Shown here one piece after another: positions 1 through 8,476 of a stretch of 64,000 nt of DNA. Each line of letters opens with the position of its first letter. The first letter of the stretch is position 1. The notes under the pieces were generated by a model, which was not told where the DNA came from, did no database searches, and worked only from the letters and a program-made list of their open reading frames with translations. Source of the stretch: Agreia sp. PsM10 (GTDB lineage Bacteria > Actinomycetota > Actinomycetes > Actinomycetales > Microbacteriaceae); assembly GCF_030433855.1 (NCBI RefSeq), contig NZ_JARUXC010000004.1:186001-250000 (forward strand), in the 5' to 3' direction. The translations under genes and the position numbers were made by a program.

Positions 1-1170
1 GGTGACCGGGCCCTGCTTCACATCGAATTCGACCGAGACGCCGTAACCGCGCTTGCCGTGATAGATGCCGAGGCCGCGCAGCAGCGGGTCGCGCTCGGAG
101 ACCTGCAGGTGCGCGGGGCCGTCGTGACCCATCTCCACCACGTCGTCGACGAAGTTGAGCGCCTGGATCTCGGTGAACGAGCCTCCGGCGCCGATGGTGT
201 GCGCAGCGAGCATGGCGAGGCTGGTGCGCAGCTCGTACTCGCCCACGAACGGGATGCCGCGAGCCGTGAGCAGGGACGAGCCCAGGATCATGCCGGCGCC
301 GAGGCGCTCGTGCTGCTCTCCCTGCAGGCCGCGGTGGTAGTAGGCGGCCGAGTCGAGGTCGAAGTCCTCGACCAGCCGGTCGAGTCCGACCGAGACCTTG
401 GCGCCCCACGAGAAGTCGTCGTCGTTCACGGAGTCGTCGATGGTGAACAGGCGCCGGGCGAGCTCCTTGCGGTCGGCGACCTGCGCATCCGTCACCTCGT
501 CGACCCGCACCCTCAGGTCGTCGAACTCGAGAACCTCGACGTGCGAGCCGAACTGCGTCGAGACGAGGGTGAGGTCGGTCGACACGTCGAGCATGCCGGG
601 ATAGAGGTGGCCCATCAGGCCGTGGCGGGCGTTGCGAAGGACGCCGCGAACGGCAGCGGCATGCACCCACTGGGTGATGCGCGCCCAGGCGGACTCCTGC
701 TTCAGGTGGCCCGAGACGCTGCGAAACGGGATGCCCGCCCGCTTGAAGACATTGGCCACCTCGGGCACCGGGCACTGGCCGCAGTAGGCGAGCCACTTGC
801 CGGTGTCGAAGTTGGCGTGGTCCATGGCCTCGGTGGGCTGCAGATCGATCACGAGCACGGGGGTCTTGGCGCGCTGGGCGATCGGCAGAACCATCGACGA
901 GGTCAGGTAGGTGGTGAGGAAGATGACGATGAGGTCGCAGTCGGCGACCCGCAGTTTCTCGGCCGCGACCGTGGCCTCCTGCGCATCCGATACGAAGCCC
1001 ACGTCGATCGTCTCGGCGTCGAGCTCATTGAAGCGGCCGGTGACGTAGCGGCTCGACTCCTGCAGCTGCGGGAGGAGCTCGGGGAACTGGGGCCAGTAGG
1101 CGGCGAGGCCGCCGGCGACGAGGCCGATGCGGGTCTGGCGGTGCTTCTTCGGAGGAAGGAGATCGTTCAT
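1..1170 (-). CDS. L-fucose/L-arabinose isomerase family protein (3' end outside window)
   Basis: Likely aldose-ketose isomerase. The 390 visible codons start at the ATG at 1170; the C-terminus lies beyond the left edge. The N-terminus (IGLVAGGLAAYWPQF) and the region with GEYELRTSLAMLAAHTIGAGG and EMGHDGPAHL look like the fucose/arabinose isomerase fold, in which Glu and His residues bind the catalytic divalent metal. It is the last gene of a minus-strand set behind a rhamnose-type ABC importer, separated from it by a 137-bp gap holding a large palindrome (1201-1290). It probably isomerises the imported deoxy- or pentose sugar. The exact substrate (arabinose, fucose, rhamnose) cannot be read from the sequence. 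The family call is fairly firm and the substrate is open. Confidence 0.7.
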   Translation of the reverse strand, partial: MNDLLPPKKHRQTRIGLVAGGLAAYWPQFPELLPQLQESSRYVTGRFNELDAETIDVGFVSDAQEATVAAEKLRVADCDLIVIFLTTYLTSSMVLPIAQRAKTPVLVIDLQPTEAMDHANFDTGKWLAYCGQCPVPEVANVFKRAGIPFRSVSGHLKQESAWARITQWVHAAAVRGVLRNARHGLMGHLYPGMLDVSTDLTLVSTQFGSHVEVLEFDDLRVRVDEVTDAQVADRKELARRLFTIDDSVNDDDFSWGAKVSVGLDRLVEDFDLDSAAYYHRGLQGEQHERLGAGMILGSSLLTARGIPFVGEYELRTSLAMLAAHTIGAGGSFTEIQALNFVDDVVEMGHDGPAHLQVSERDPLLRGLGIYHGKRGYGVSVEFDVKQGPVT

Positions 1171-1200
1171 GGTTCCGTCCGTTCTGGTGATGCGGGGAGT

Positions 1201-1290
1201 GATCTCGATACGGCGCTCGTTCCTCGCGCCTACTCGATCAGCGCACACGCTGCGCTGATCGAGTAGGCCGCCCGCGGCCGTATCGAGATC
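1201..1290. repeat. Nested palindromic intergenic repeat
   Basis: Two nested perfect inverted repeats. The outer arms are 14 bp (GATCTCGATACGGC at 1201-1214, complement at 1277-1290). The inner arms are 17 bp (1229-1245 and 1251-1267) around a 5-nt CACGC loop. The element sits between the solute-binding-protein gene and the isomerase gene. It resembles the dispersed TCTCGATAC/CTACTCGA palindromes familiar from Microbacteriaceae genomes (from memory). It may act as a transcript-stabilising or partially terminating hairpin. Confidence 0.8.
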
Positions 1291-1307
1291 GAGGGGGTGA
1301 CTACTTC

Positions 1308-2369
1308 TTAGAAGTCGTAGTCGTCGATGTTGTCGGCGTTGAAGCGGGTGGGCGGTCCGACGATCGCGACACCGCCCTCGCCGACCGTGATCTCGCCCAG
1401 GTCGCCCGCGTCGAAGGTGTCACCCTCGGCGCCGGTGATGGTTCCGTCGACGAGCGCCTTGCCGGCGAACGCGGCGACGTAGCCGAGCTGTGCCGGATCC
1501 CAGAGAGCGAACTCCTTCACGGTGCCGTCCTTCACGAACTCGCGCATCTCGTTCGGCAGTCCGAGCCCGGTCAGCGCGACCTTGCCCTTGTAGTCCGAGG
1601 TCGAGAGGTACTTGGCCGCGGCCGCGATGCCCACCGTCGTGGGCGAGATGATGCCCTTGAGGTCGGGGTACGACGAGAGCAGGCCCTGTGTCTCCTGGAA
1701 GGACTTGTCGGCGTCGTCGTCTCCGTAGACCTTGGCGACGAGTTTGATGTCCTTGTAGTCGGGGTTCGAGGCGAGCTCCTCCTCCATGTACTTGATCCAC
1801 TCGTTCTGGTTCGTGGCCGTGGCCGTGGCCGAGAGGATCGCGATGTCGCCGGCTCCGCCGATCTGCTCCGAGATGATCTCCAGCTGGATCAGGGCGACGT
1901 CTTTCGCGACGACCTGGCTGATGAAGATGTCGCGGTAGTCGGGGTTGGTGTCGGAGTCGAATGCCACGATCTTGGCGCCGGCCTCGCGAGCCGTCTGCAG
2001 CGACGGGCCGACGGCATCCGGGTCGTTCGCGGCGATGACGATGACCTTCGAGCCCTCCTGCGTGGCCTGCTCGATGAAGGGGATCTGAGCGCTGGCGCTC
2101 GCCTCCAGCGGGCCGAGGACCTGCGAGGTGAAGCCGGCCTCCTTCGCGCCGTCCTCTCCACCGCCCAGAACCACGTCGGTGTACGGGTTGTTCAGCTGCT
2201 TGGGCAGGAACGCCATCGTGTTGTCGCCACCGCCGCCCGCCGAATCGGTGCCGCCGTCGGTCGATCCGCCCGCGGCGCATCCGGTTGCCAGCAGCGCGAC
2301 CGAGACCGCGACCGCGGCGACGGTTGCTGCGCGGCGACCGCCGCGCGACTTACGAGAAAACAACTCCAT
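1308..2369 (-). CDS. rhaS: Rhamnose-type ABC transporter substrate-binding lipoprotein
   Basis: Periplasmic-binding-protein-like sugar receptor of 353 aa. I chose the ATG at 2369 because AAGGAAG precedes it, and because it gives a basic stretch, a hydrophobic segment and the lipobox LLATGC (lipidated Cys) within about 30 residues. The body has the type I (RbsB-like) fold. The stretch GIISPTTVGIAAAAKYLS, KVALTGLGLPNEMR and FALWDPAQLGY are the features I associate with RhaS, the rhamnose-binding protein of rhizobial-type rhamnose importers; autoinducer-2 (LsrB) binders are the closest alternative. It is co-oriented with one ATPase and two permease genes, completing the importer. Two GH78 rhamnosidase genes elsewhere in the window make rhamnose a sensible substrate. 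Confidence 0.8.
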   Translation of the reverse strand: MELFSRKSRGGRRAATVAAVAVSVALLATGCAAGGSTDGGTDSAGGGGDNTMAFLPKQLNNPYTDVVLGGGEDGAKEAGFTSQVLGPLEASASAQIPFIEQATQEGSKVIVIAANDPDAVGPSLQTAREAGAKIVAFDSDTNPDYRDIFISQVVAKDVALIQLEIISEQIGGAGDIAILSATATATNQNEWIKYMEEELASNPDYKDIKLVAKVYGDDDADKSFQETQGLLSSYPDLKGIISPTTVGIAAAAKYLSTSDYKGKVALTGLGLPNEMREFVKDGTVKEFALWDPAQLGYVAAFAGKALVDGTITGAEGDTFDAGDLGEITVGEGGVAIVGPPTRFNADNIDDYDF

Positions 2370-2413
2370 TGTTCTTCCTTCTTTCGTGTGATTTTGTGCG
2401 GACGCCTGGTGCT

Positions 2414-3469
2414 TTAGGCGTGGGGTGAACCAGAAGACGATGTCTGCTGGACGACTCGGTGAACACGGGCGAGCCGCAGTCGTTCGCGCGCCCACGAGAC
2501 GATGCTCGGGGCCACGACCGACAGCACGAGCAGGCTTCCGGTCACGATGATGAGGGCGGTCTCGGGCACCTTCGCGAGGCGCAGCGAGTAGGTCAGAACG
2601 CCGATGAGCAGTACGCCTCCCACGACGCCCGGGATCGACCCCTTGCCGCCGAAGATCGAGACGCCGCCGAGCAGTACGGCCGCAATGACGCTGAGCTCCA
2701 TGCCGGTTCCGTTGTCGGGGCCGGCGCTGGCCAGGCGCAGGGTGAGAAAGACGCCGACGATGGATGACACGACGCCGGTTCCCACGAACAGCCAGAATTT
2801 GGCCTGCCCCACCCGGATGCCCACGAACGTGGCTGCCTCCTTCGAGAAGCCGAGGGCGTAGAGGCCGCGGCCGAACGGGGTGAAGTGCAGCAGCACGGCG
2901 AAGAACGCGATGATGATGACCACGAAGATCATGACCACGGGGATTCCGGTCGCGCCGATCTTCGAGAGCACGAAGGTGTTGAGCTCCTTCGGGAAGTTCG
3001 CCACCTTCTGGTCGCCGATCACCACGAGGGCGAGTCCTCTATAGAGGGCGAGCGTTCCGATCGTCACCGCGAGTGACGGCAGGCCGAGGGTCGTGATGAG
3101 GAAGCCGTTGAAGACGCCGCAGACCACGCCGACCAGCACCGAGACCAGGATCACGATGCCGATGTCCCAGCCGGAGTCGCGCCACAGCACGCCCATGACC
3201 GCGCTGGTGAGGCCGGCGATGGAGGCGACGGAGAGGTCGATCTCGCCCGAGATGATCACGAGGGCCATGGGCATGGCGATGAGCAGGATGGGGATCACCT
3301 GAATAGAGAGGAAGCCCACGGTGAGGGTCGAAGCGAAGAACTTCACCGAGATCATCGACACGATGATCACGGCGACGAGGATGTAGATGATGATCGCGTC
3401 GCTGCCGGTGAGGCGCTTCGCGAGGCCGCTTCTGGCCTTGACGATGTTCGGGCTCAGTGTTTCAGACAT
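2414..3469 (-). CDS. Rhamnose/sugar ABC transporter permease (RbsC family), second of pair
   Basis: Integral membrane permease of 351 aa with about nine or ten hydrophobic segments and the RbsC/AraH family pattern: GEIDLSVASIAGLTSAVMG near the N-terminal third and GGVSIFGGKGSIPGVVGGVLL in the C-terminal third, the latter forming the coupling loop to the ATPase. The ATG at 3469 overlaps the stop of the upstream permease gene (GATGTCTGA), suggesting translational coupling. A GTG at 3481 is an alternative start. It pairs with the 3462-4502 permease, one of each being expected in RhaP/RhaQ-type importers. Confidence 0.85.
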   Translation of the reverse strand: MSETLSPNIVKARSGLAKRLTGSDAIIIYILVAVIIVSMISVKFFASTLTVGFLSIQVIPILLIAMPMALVIISGEIDLSVASIAGLTSAVMGVLWRDSGWDIGIVILVSVLVGVVCGVFNGFLITTLGLPSLAVTIGTLALYRGLALVVIGDQKVANFPKELNTFVLSKIGATGIPVVMIFVVIIIAFFAVLLHFTPFGRGLYALGFSKEAATFVGIRVGQAKFWLFVGTGVVSSIVGVFLTLRLASAGPDNGTGMELSVIAAVLLGGVSIFGGKGSIPGVVGGVLLIGVLTYSLRLAKVPETALIIVTGSLLVLSVVAPSIVSWARERLRLARVHRVVQQTSSSGSPHA

Positions 3470-4502
3470 CGCGGGACTCACTCACTCGAAGCTTGCGGGC
3501 ATTGCGCACCGACACGGCGCGGTCGACGATGATGGCGGCGAGGATCAGCATGCCCACGAAGGCCTGCTGCCAGAACTTGTCGACCCGGGTCGCGGTGAGC
3601 GAGCTCGTGATGGTCGAGAGCAGCACGGCGCCGATCGCGGCTCCGAAGACGGTTCCCGTTCCTCCCGAGATCGCGACGCCACCGACCACGACGGCCGCGA
3701 CCACGTCGAGCTCGAGGCCCGATCCGGTGAGCGCGCCGACCGAGTTGTAGCGCGAGGTGTAGAGCACACCGGCCAGGCCTGTCAGGGCGCCGGATGCGAT
3801 GAATGCGGCGAGCACGCGCGGCCCGACGGCGATTCCGAACAGCCGTGCGGCATCCCGGTCGCTGCCGATCGCGTAGAGGTCGCGACCCGCCCGCACCGAG
3901 TGCATGAAGATGCCGACCGCGATGACGACCACGATGGCCACGATCGTGATGATCGGAATGCCGAGGAAGACATCCACGCTCAGGTTGCCGAACGCCTTGG
4001 GGTTGTCGCCCGAGAAGTACTGCTTCGATCCGGCCCAGCTCGTGAGGATGCCTCTGAAGATGTACATCGTTCCGAGGGTGATCACGAGCGCGGGCACTTT
4101 CGCGGCCGTCACGAGGAATCCGTTTATCGCCCCGAGAACGGCACCGAACAGCATCCCGGCGAGGAAGACGAGGGGGATGGGGACGCCCGGCCACGCGTTG
4201 AAGAGCGAGCCGGTGCCGAAGGCGACGAGGCCGAGGATCGAACCGATCGACAGGTCGACGTTCTCGGTGATGATCACGAGCGCCTGGCCGACCGCGAGGA
4301 TGATCACGATCGTCGCGTTGAGCATGAGGTCTTTGACGCTCTGCGGTGAGAGGAACCGCGGGTTGATGAGCGTGGTGATGATGACCAGGGCGATCAGGGC
4401 GCCGGCGACCGGGATCTCGCGGGATCGGAAGAAGCCCCGAACGGCATGAAGCGGGCCGCCGTGGTCGGTGTGCACGGGTGGACGCGCGGTGTCGATGCTC
4501 AC
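3462..4502 (-). CDS. Rhamnose/sugar ABC transporter permease (RbsC family), first of pair
   Basis: Permease of 346 aa. The GTG at 4502 overlaps the TGA of the ATPase gene in a GTGA arrangement, which fixes the start. The family signature is clear: TENVDLSIGSILGLVAFGTG and GGVAISGGTGTVFGAAIGAVLL, with strongly hydrophobic segments between. The cytoplasmic N-terminal tail (about 45 residues) is polar. It should form a heterodimeric channel with the next permease, driven by the tandem ATPase. Frames reading through the other strands here are shadows. Confidence 0.87.
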   Translation of the reverse strand: MSIDTARPPVHTDHGGPLHAVRGFFRSREIPVAGALIALVIITTLINPRFLSPQSVKDLMLNATIVIILAVGQALVIITENVDLSIGSILGLVAFGTGSLFNAWPGVPIPLVFLAGMLFGAVLGAINGFLVTAAKVPALVITLGTMYIFRGILTSWAGSKQYFSGDNPKAFGNLSVDVFLGIPIITIVAIVVVIAVGIFMHSVRAGRDLYAIGSDRDAARLFGIAVGPRVLAAFIASGALTGLAGVLYTSRYNSVGALTGSGLELDVVAAVVVGGVAISGGTGTVFGAAIGAVLLSTITSSLTATRVDKFWQQAFVGMLILAAIIVDRAVSVRNARKLRVSESRDV

Positions 4503-6058
4503 AGGGCACCTTCCAGGCTCGATGTGGCGGCGCTCATCACGCGTTCGGCGGTGGCCTCGGCGCGGGGCAGCTCTGCGGTGATGCGGCCCTCGTGCATGAC
4601 CAGGATGCGGTCGGCCATGCCGAGCACCTCGGGCAGCTCCGACGAGACCATGATGATGGCGATGCCGCGGCCGGCGAGGTCGGAGAGCAGGCGGTGCACC
4701 TCGCTCTTCGTTCCCACGTCGATGCCGCGGGTGGGCTCGTCGACGATCAGCAGCGTCGGCTCGGTGGCGAGCCACTTCGCCAGCACGACCTTCTGCTGGT
4801 TGCCGCCCGATAGCGTCGAGACCGCGTAGTCCTGCGATCCGGTCTTGACCTGCAGGCGGCTCGACCAGTCTTCGGCGGTGCGGCGCTCGCGGCTGCCCGA
4901 GATGAGGCCGAAGCGGGCGAGCGACCTGCGCAGGGTGAGGGTGGCGTTCTTGGCGACCGAGAGATCCATGACGAGGCCCTGCTTGCGGCGGTCCTCCGGA
5001 ACGAAGCCGATGCCGGCGGTGATGGCCGCCTGAGGGTTGTGCGGGGGGAGAGCCTTGCCGTGCAGGGTGACGGAGCCCGAGTCGTAGCGGTCGATGCCGA
5101 AGACCGCGCGCACGACTTCGGTGCGGCCGGCGCCCACGAGTCCGGCGAGGGCCACGATCTCGCCGGCCTTCACCTCGAACGAGATGTCGCGGAACGTGCC
5201 CAGCCGGGTGAGACCCTCGACTGACAGCACCGTCTCGCCGACCGGGGCATCCACCTTCGGGAAGAGGGCGCCGAGCTCTCGGCCGACCATCTCCTTCACG
5301 ATCTGCGGGACGGTGACCTCGCTGGTGTTGTGCACGCCGATGTAGCGGCCGTCGCGCATCACGGTGATGCGGTCGCAGAGCGCGAAGACCTCTTCGAAGC
5401 GGTGCGAGATGAACAGGATGCCGGCGCCCTTGTCGCGCAGGCCGCGTGCGACCCCGAAGAGCCGGTCGACCTCGACGCCGGAGAGGGCGGCGGTGGGCTC
5501 GTCCATCACGAGCACCTTGGCGTCGAGCGAGATGGCCTTGGCGATCTCGATGATCTGCTGGTCGGCGATCGAGAGGCCCTCGGCGATGCGGTCGGGATCG
5601 ATCGGCACGCCGAGCGTGGCGAAGAGCTCGCGGGCCATGCGGCGCATCTCGCCGCGGTTGATGAGGCCGGCGCGGTTTCGCGGCTGGCGTCCGATGAAGA
5701 TGTTCTCGGCGACGGTGAGGTCGGGGAAGAGGGTCGGCTCCTGGTAGATGACCGAGACGCCGGCTGCCTTGCTGTCGGCGGGGGTCTTGAACGCGACGTG
5801 CTCGCCGCCGACCACGAAGTCGCCGCCATCCGGAGCGTGCACGCCGGCGAGGATCTTGACGAGCGTCGACTTGCCGGCGCCGTTCTCGCCGACGAGGGCG
5901 TGGATCTCGCCGGCTCGCAGGTCGATGGTTCCATCGGCCAGGGCGACGACGGGGCCGAAGGTCTTGGATGCGCCGGTGAGCGAGAGCGCGGGCGTACCGG
6001 ATGCGGGGGTGCCCGATGGCTGGTGCGGCTCGATGCCGTGCTGGACTTCATTCGCCAT
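4499..6058 (-). CDS. Sugar ABC transporter ATP-binding protein, tandem nucleotide-binding domains (RhaT/RbsA type)
   Basis: ATPase of 519 aa carrying two fused nucleotide-binding domains. The N-terminal domain has Walker A GENGAGKST, signature LSIADQQ and Walker B VLVMDEPTAA. The C-terminal domain has a degenerate Walker A (GLVGAGRTE), signature LSGGNQQKV and Walker B LLIVDEPTRG. This matches sugar importers of the ribose/rhamnose class, in which one polypeptide energises both permeases. The ATG at 6058 is preceded by GGAGGT at about 10 nt; a GTG at 6076 is possible. It is the first gene of the minus-strand transporter operon and is divergent from the LacI gene, so the 6059-6292 region is the shared control region. 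Confidence 0.9.
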   Translation of the reverse strand: MANEVQHGIEPHQPSGTPASGTPALSLTGASKTFGPVVALADGTIDLRAGEIHALVGENGAGKSTLVKILAGVHAPDGGDFVVGGEHVAFKTPADSKAAGVSVIYQEPTLFPDLTVAENIFIGRQPRNRAGLINRGEMRRMARELFATLGVPIDPDRIAEGLSIADQQIIEIAKAISLDAKVLVMDEPTAALSGVEVDRLFGVARGLRDKGAGILFISHRFEEVFALCDRITVMRDGRYIGVHNTSEVTVPQIVKEMVGRELGALFPKVDAPVGETVLSVEGLTRLGTFRDISFEVKAGEIVALAGLVGAGRTEVVRAVFGIDRYDSGSVTLHGKALPPHNPQAAITAGIGFVPEDRRKQGLVMDLSVAKNATLTLRRSLARFGLISGSRERRTAEDWSSRLQVKTGSQDYAVSTLSGGNQQKVVLAKWLATEPTLLIVDEPTRGIDVGTKSEVHRLLSDLAGRGIAIIMVSSELPEVLGMADRILVMHEGRITAELPRAEATAERVMSAATSSLEGAL

Positions 6059-6205
6059 GGGCTGGCGCACCTCCACGTTGAGGACGATTGAATCGATATA
6101 ACTCGAATCTGTTGGAACCCTACGGCGACGGGAGCGGCAGCGTCAAGGCCGTTACCAGTTCGCAACCTTGTGCCGGGGCATCCGCTCTGTATGGTGGGGT
6201 GAATC

Positions 6206-6221
6206 GATACAAGGTTGTATC
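6206..6221. promoter_or_regulatory. Candidate LacI operator between importer operon and LacI gene
   Basis: Perfect 16-bp palindrome GATACAAGGTTGTATC in the divergent intergenic region. A second partial copy, GAATCGATA, lies at about 6090-6098 and the same nonamer precedes the palindrome. The site is 70-90 bp upstream of the LacI start and about 150 bp upstream of the ATPase start, a usual place for a repressor controlling both transcripts. Confidence 0.6.
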
Positions 6222-6292
6222 CCGATCACCCTCGTGTCCGCTGGCCGCCGTGCTCCCTGCGCGGTGTCGAAGAACCGCCTTCCGGAGGATGA

Positions 6293-7309
6293 ATGATGGT
6301 CGCCGCCAATGTGCGTGACGTGGCCGCCCTGGCCCGGGTGTCGGTGGGCACGGTGTCGAATGTGCTCAACAGCACCAAGAAGGTCGCCCCCGGCACGGAG
6401 AAGCGTGTTCTCGAGGCGATCGAGACGCTGGGCTTCGTGCGCAACGACGCCGCCCGACAGCTGCGGGTGGGGCAGAGCCGCATGGTCGGAATGATGGTGC
6501 TCGACGTGGGCAACCCGTTCTTCACCGACCTCGCCCGCGGGGTCGAAGACACCCTCGCCCTCTCGTCGCGATCGCTCATTCTGGGCAACAGCGCCGAAGA
6601 CGCGGCCCGCGAGGAGTCGTATCTGCATCTGTTCGAGGAGCAGCGGGTCGCCGGCCTGCTCATCACCCCGGTGAGCCGCACCACCGACCGGCTCGAGCGC
6701 CTGCGCCGCCGCGGAACTCCCGTAGTGCTCGTCGACCGGTTCGGCGGCATCGGCGACTTCAGTTCGGTGTCGGTCGACGACCGCAGGGGAGGACAGATCG
6801 CCCTGCAGCATCTGGTCGACATCGGGCGGGTGAGGCCCACGTTCATCGGGGGTTCGAGCGCCGTCGTGCAGGTGAGCGAACGCCTGCACGGGGCCCAGTC
6901 CGTTCTCTCCGAGGCAGGCATCGCACCCCTGCGCGTGATCGAGCGCCCCTACATGTCGGCCGACGCGGGGCGGGATGCGGCGGAGGAACTGCTCGCCCTC
7001 GACCCCTCCGAGCGGCCCGACTCGATCTTCGCGGCCAACGACCTGCTCGCCCTCGGGGTGCTGCAGGCGCTCACCCGTGCGGGCGTGCGCGTGCCCGACG
7101 ACATCGCGATCATCGGCTACGACGACATCTACTTCGCCGCATCGGCCGCGGTGCCGCTCTCTTCGGTGCGCCAGCCGACCCGGGGCATGGGCAAGGCCGC
7201 CGCCGAGCTGTTGACCGCGGAGATCGACGGCACGGCCGGGTCGGAGTTCCAGCACGTCGTGTTCGAGCCCGAGCTCATGGCGCGCGAGAGCACGCGGGTG
7301 CCGACCTGA
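6293..7309 (+). CDS. LacI-family transcriptional regulator (importer-linked)
   Basis: Regulator of 338 aa. The helix-turn-helix is at residues 5-25 (VRDVAALARVSVGTVSNVLN), followed by the hinge and a periplasmic-binding-protein-like effector domain with NPFFTDLARG, FAANDLLALG and GYDDIYFA, all typical of LacI/PurR proteins. GGAGG lies 4-8 nt upstream of two in-frame ATGs (6293 and 6296), so the start is uncertain by one codon. It is divergent from the rhamnose-type importer and presumably represses it until the sugar or a metabolite binds. It resembles the other LacI proteins in this window, especially 16297-17307, suggesting recent paralogy. Confidence 0.9.
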   Translation: MMVAANVRDVAALARVSVGTVSNVLNSTKKVAPGTEKRVLEAIETLGFVRNDAARQLRVGQSRMVGMMVLDVGNPFFTDLARGVEDTLALSSRSLILGNSAEDAAREESYLHLFEEQRVAGLLITPVSRTTDRLERLRRRGTPVVLVDRFGGIGDFSSVSVDDRRGGQIALQHLVDIGRVRPTFIGGSSAVVQVSERLHGAQSVLSEAGIAPLRVIERPYMSADAGRDAAEELLALDPSERPDSIFAANDLLALGVLQALTRAGVRVPDDIAIIGYDDIYFAASAAVPLSSVRQPTRGMGKAAAELLTAEIDGTAGSEFQHVVFEPELMARESTRVPT

Positions 7310-7312
7310 TCG

Positions 7313-8476
7313 TCAGCGCCCGAACACCCGTCGAACCGCGTCGAGGTAGGCCATGCCGTGGGTGGTGTCTGGCAGCAGATACGAGCCCTCCGTCCACTCG
7401 TTCCACGCGTTGATGCTGACGATCGGATGCGGGCCGCCGTGTCGGTCGGCGAACGACTTCGCCTCGACGAGGCCGGCCTCGAACTGCACAGGCGACGCGT
7501 CCCACGTGGTGAGAAAGGGGTAGGAGCCGCGCTCGTAGGGCAGCTGCTGGGCGGTGCGCGGACTCGAGTCCCAGCCGACCGTGACGTTGGGGTGAAAGGG
7601 CACGGTCAGCGCGGCGGCGGCGCGCTCGTAGTCGGCGAACGCCTCCCGTCGCAGCAGGTCGGCGTCTCCGGCAGGAAAGTCGTGGGCATCGACGTCGACG
7701 TGGTGCATCCACACGTACGACGTGGCCGAGTCGAACGCGAGCCTCGTGACCAGAGACAGCGGATCGTCGACGACGACGGCGGTCGGCAGCACACCGAAGC
7801 CCCAGATCACCGCGTCGAGATGGATTCCGGGCAGGCCGCTCGAGATCGCCTCGGCGCGCAGCCAGTCGAGCGCGTCGACGGTCTCGGCCACGCCGCCGAG
7901 CCCGGCGATGAGAGAACCGATCTCGTAGACGGAGAGCCACGGCCTGCCGTCGACGCGCAGGTACGACGGATGGGTGAAGTACTCGGCGATGATGTGCCTG
8001 CCGAAGCGCTCGAAGGCCGCTCGGTCGATGGCTCCGGTAGCGAGTCGAGGGGGAGGCGCGTTTGCCGATACCGCCGGAAAGATGTCGACGAGCTCGTGGT
8101 TGGCCCACATCAGGGCGAAGGTCATATCGCCCACGTTGGGAGCCCGCAGCAGGCCGTCGCGCAAGGCTCCCTCGAGGTAGCCGCCGTCGTCGTACCAGTA
8201 GTAGTCGATCAAGAAGCCGTCGATGCCGTTCTCGGTCGCCAGCTCTATCTGCCGCGCTCCCACCTCGGGATCGGCCTCGTTCCATTCGCCGAGCGCGGGC
8301 ACCCGCGGCTGCCTGTGGCCGGCGAAGCGGGGGCGCGCATCGCGCAGCAGGCTCCACTCGGTGAAGCCCTCGCCGAACCAGGCGGCGTTGCGCGGGTCGT
8401 CATGCCAGCTCGGAAAGTAGTACGCCAGCACCACCGGCCGTCGAGCGTCGCCGGCCCGCTCGCGTGGCGCGCTCAT
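7313..8476 (-). CDS. WbsX / GH99-like glycan-processing protein
   Basis: A 387-aa TIM-barrel-type protein. The N-terminus reads AYYFPSWHDDPRNAAWFGEG then FTEW, followed by GIDGFLIDYYWYDDGGYLEG; the C-terminus has SINAWNEWTEGSYLLPD. These are hallmarks of the WbsX family (GH99-like domain) of polysaccharide-processing proteins. No signal peptide is visible, so it probably acts in the cytoplasm. The ATG at 8476 overlaps the stop of the GH127-like gene (ATGA), so the two are translationally coupled and likely act on the same imported glycan. The family name derives from O-antigen clusters, but here the context is catabolic. Glycosidase action is inferred and the linkage is unknown. Confidence 0.75.
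   Translation of the reverse strand: MSAPRERAGDARRPVVLAYYFPSWHDDPRNAAWFGEGFTEWSLLRDARPRFAGHRQPRVPALGEWNEADPEVGARQIELATENGIDGFLIDYYWYDDGGYLEGALRDGLLRAPNVGDMTFALMWANHELVDIFPAVSANAPPPRLATGAIDRAAFERFGRHIIAEYFTHPSYLRVDGRPWLSVYEIGSLIAGLGGVAETVDALDWLRAEAISSGLPGIHLDAVIWGFGVLPTAVVVDDPLSLVTRLAFDSATSYVWMHHVDVDAHDFPAGDADLLRREAFADYERAAAALTVPFHPNVTVGWDSSPRTAQQLPYERGSYPFLTTWDASPVQFEAGLVEAKSFADRHGGPHPIVSINAWNEWTEGSYLLPDTTHGMAYLDAVRRVFGR

Noticed and set aside
58-1266. Long open frame on the plus strand opposite the isomerase gene
   Set aside because: Composition is that of an antisense shadow (rich in Val, Gly, Glu, His, Arg), with no ribosome binding site. The minus frame has clear isomerase-family motifs.
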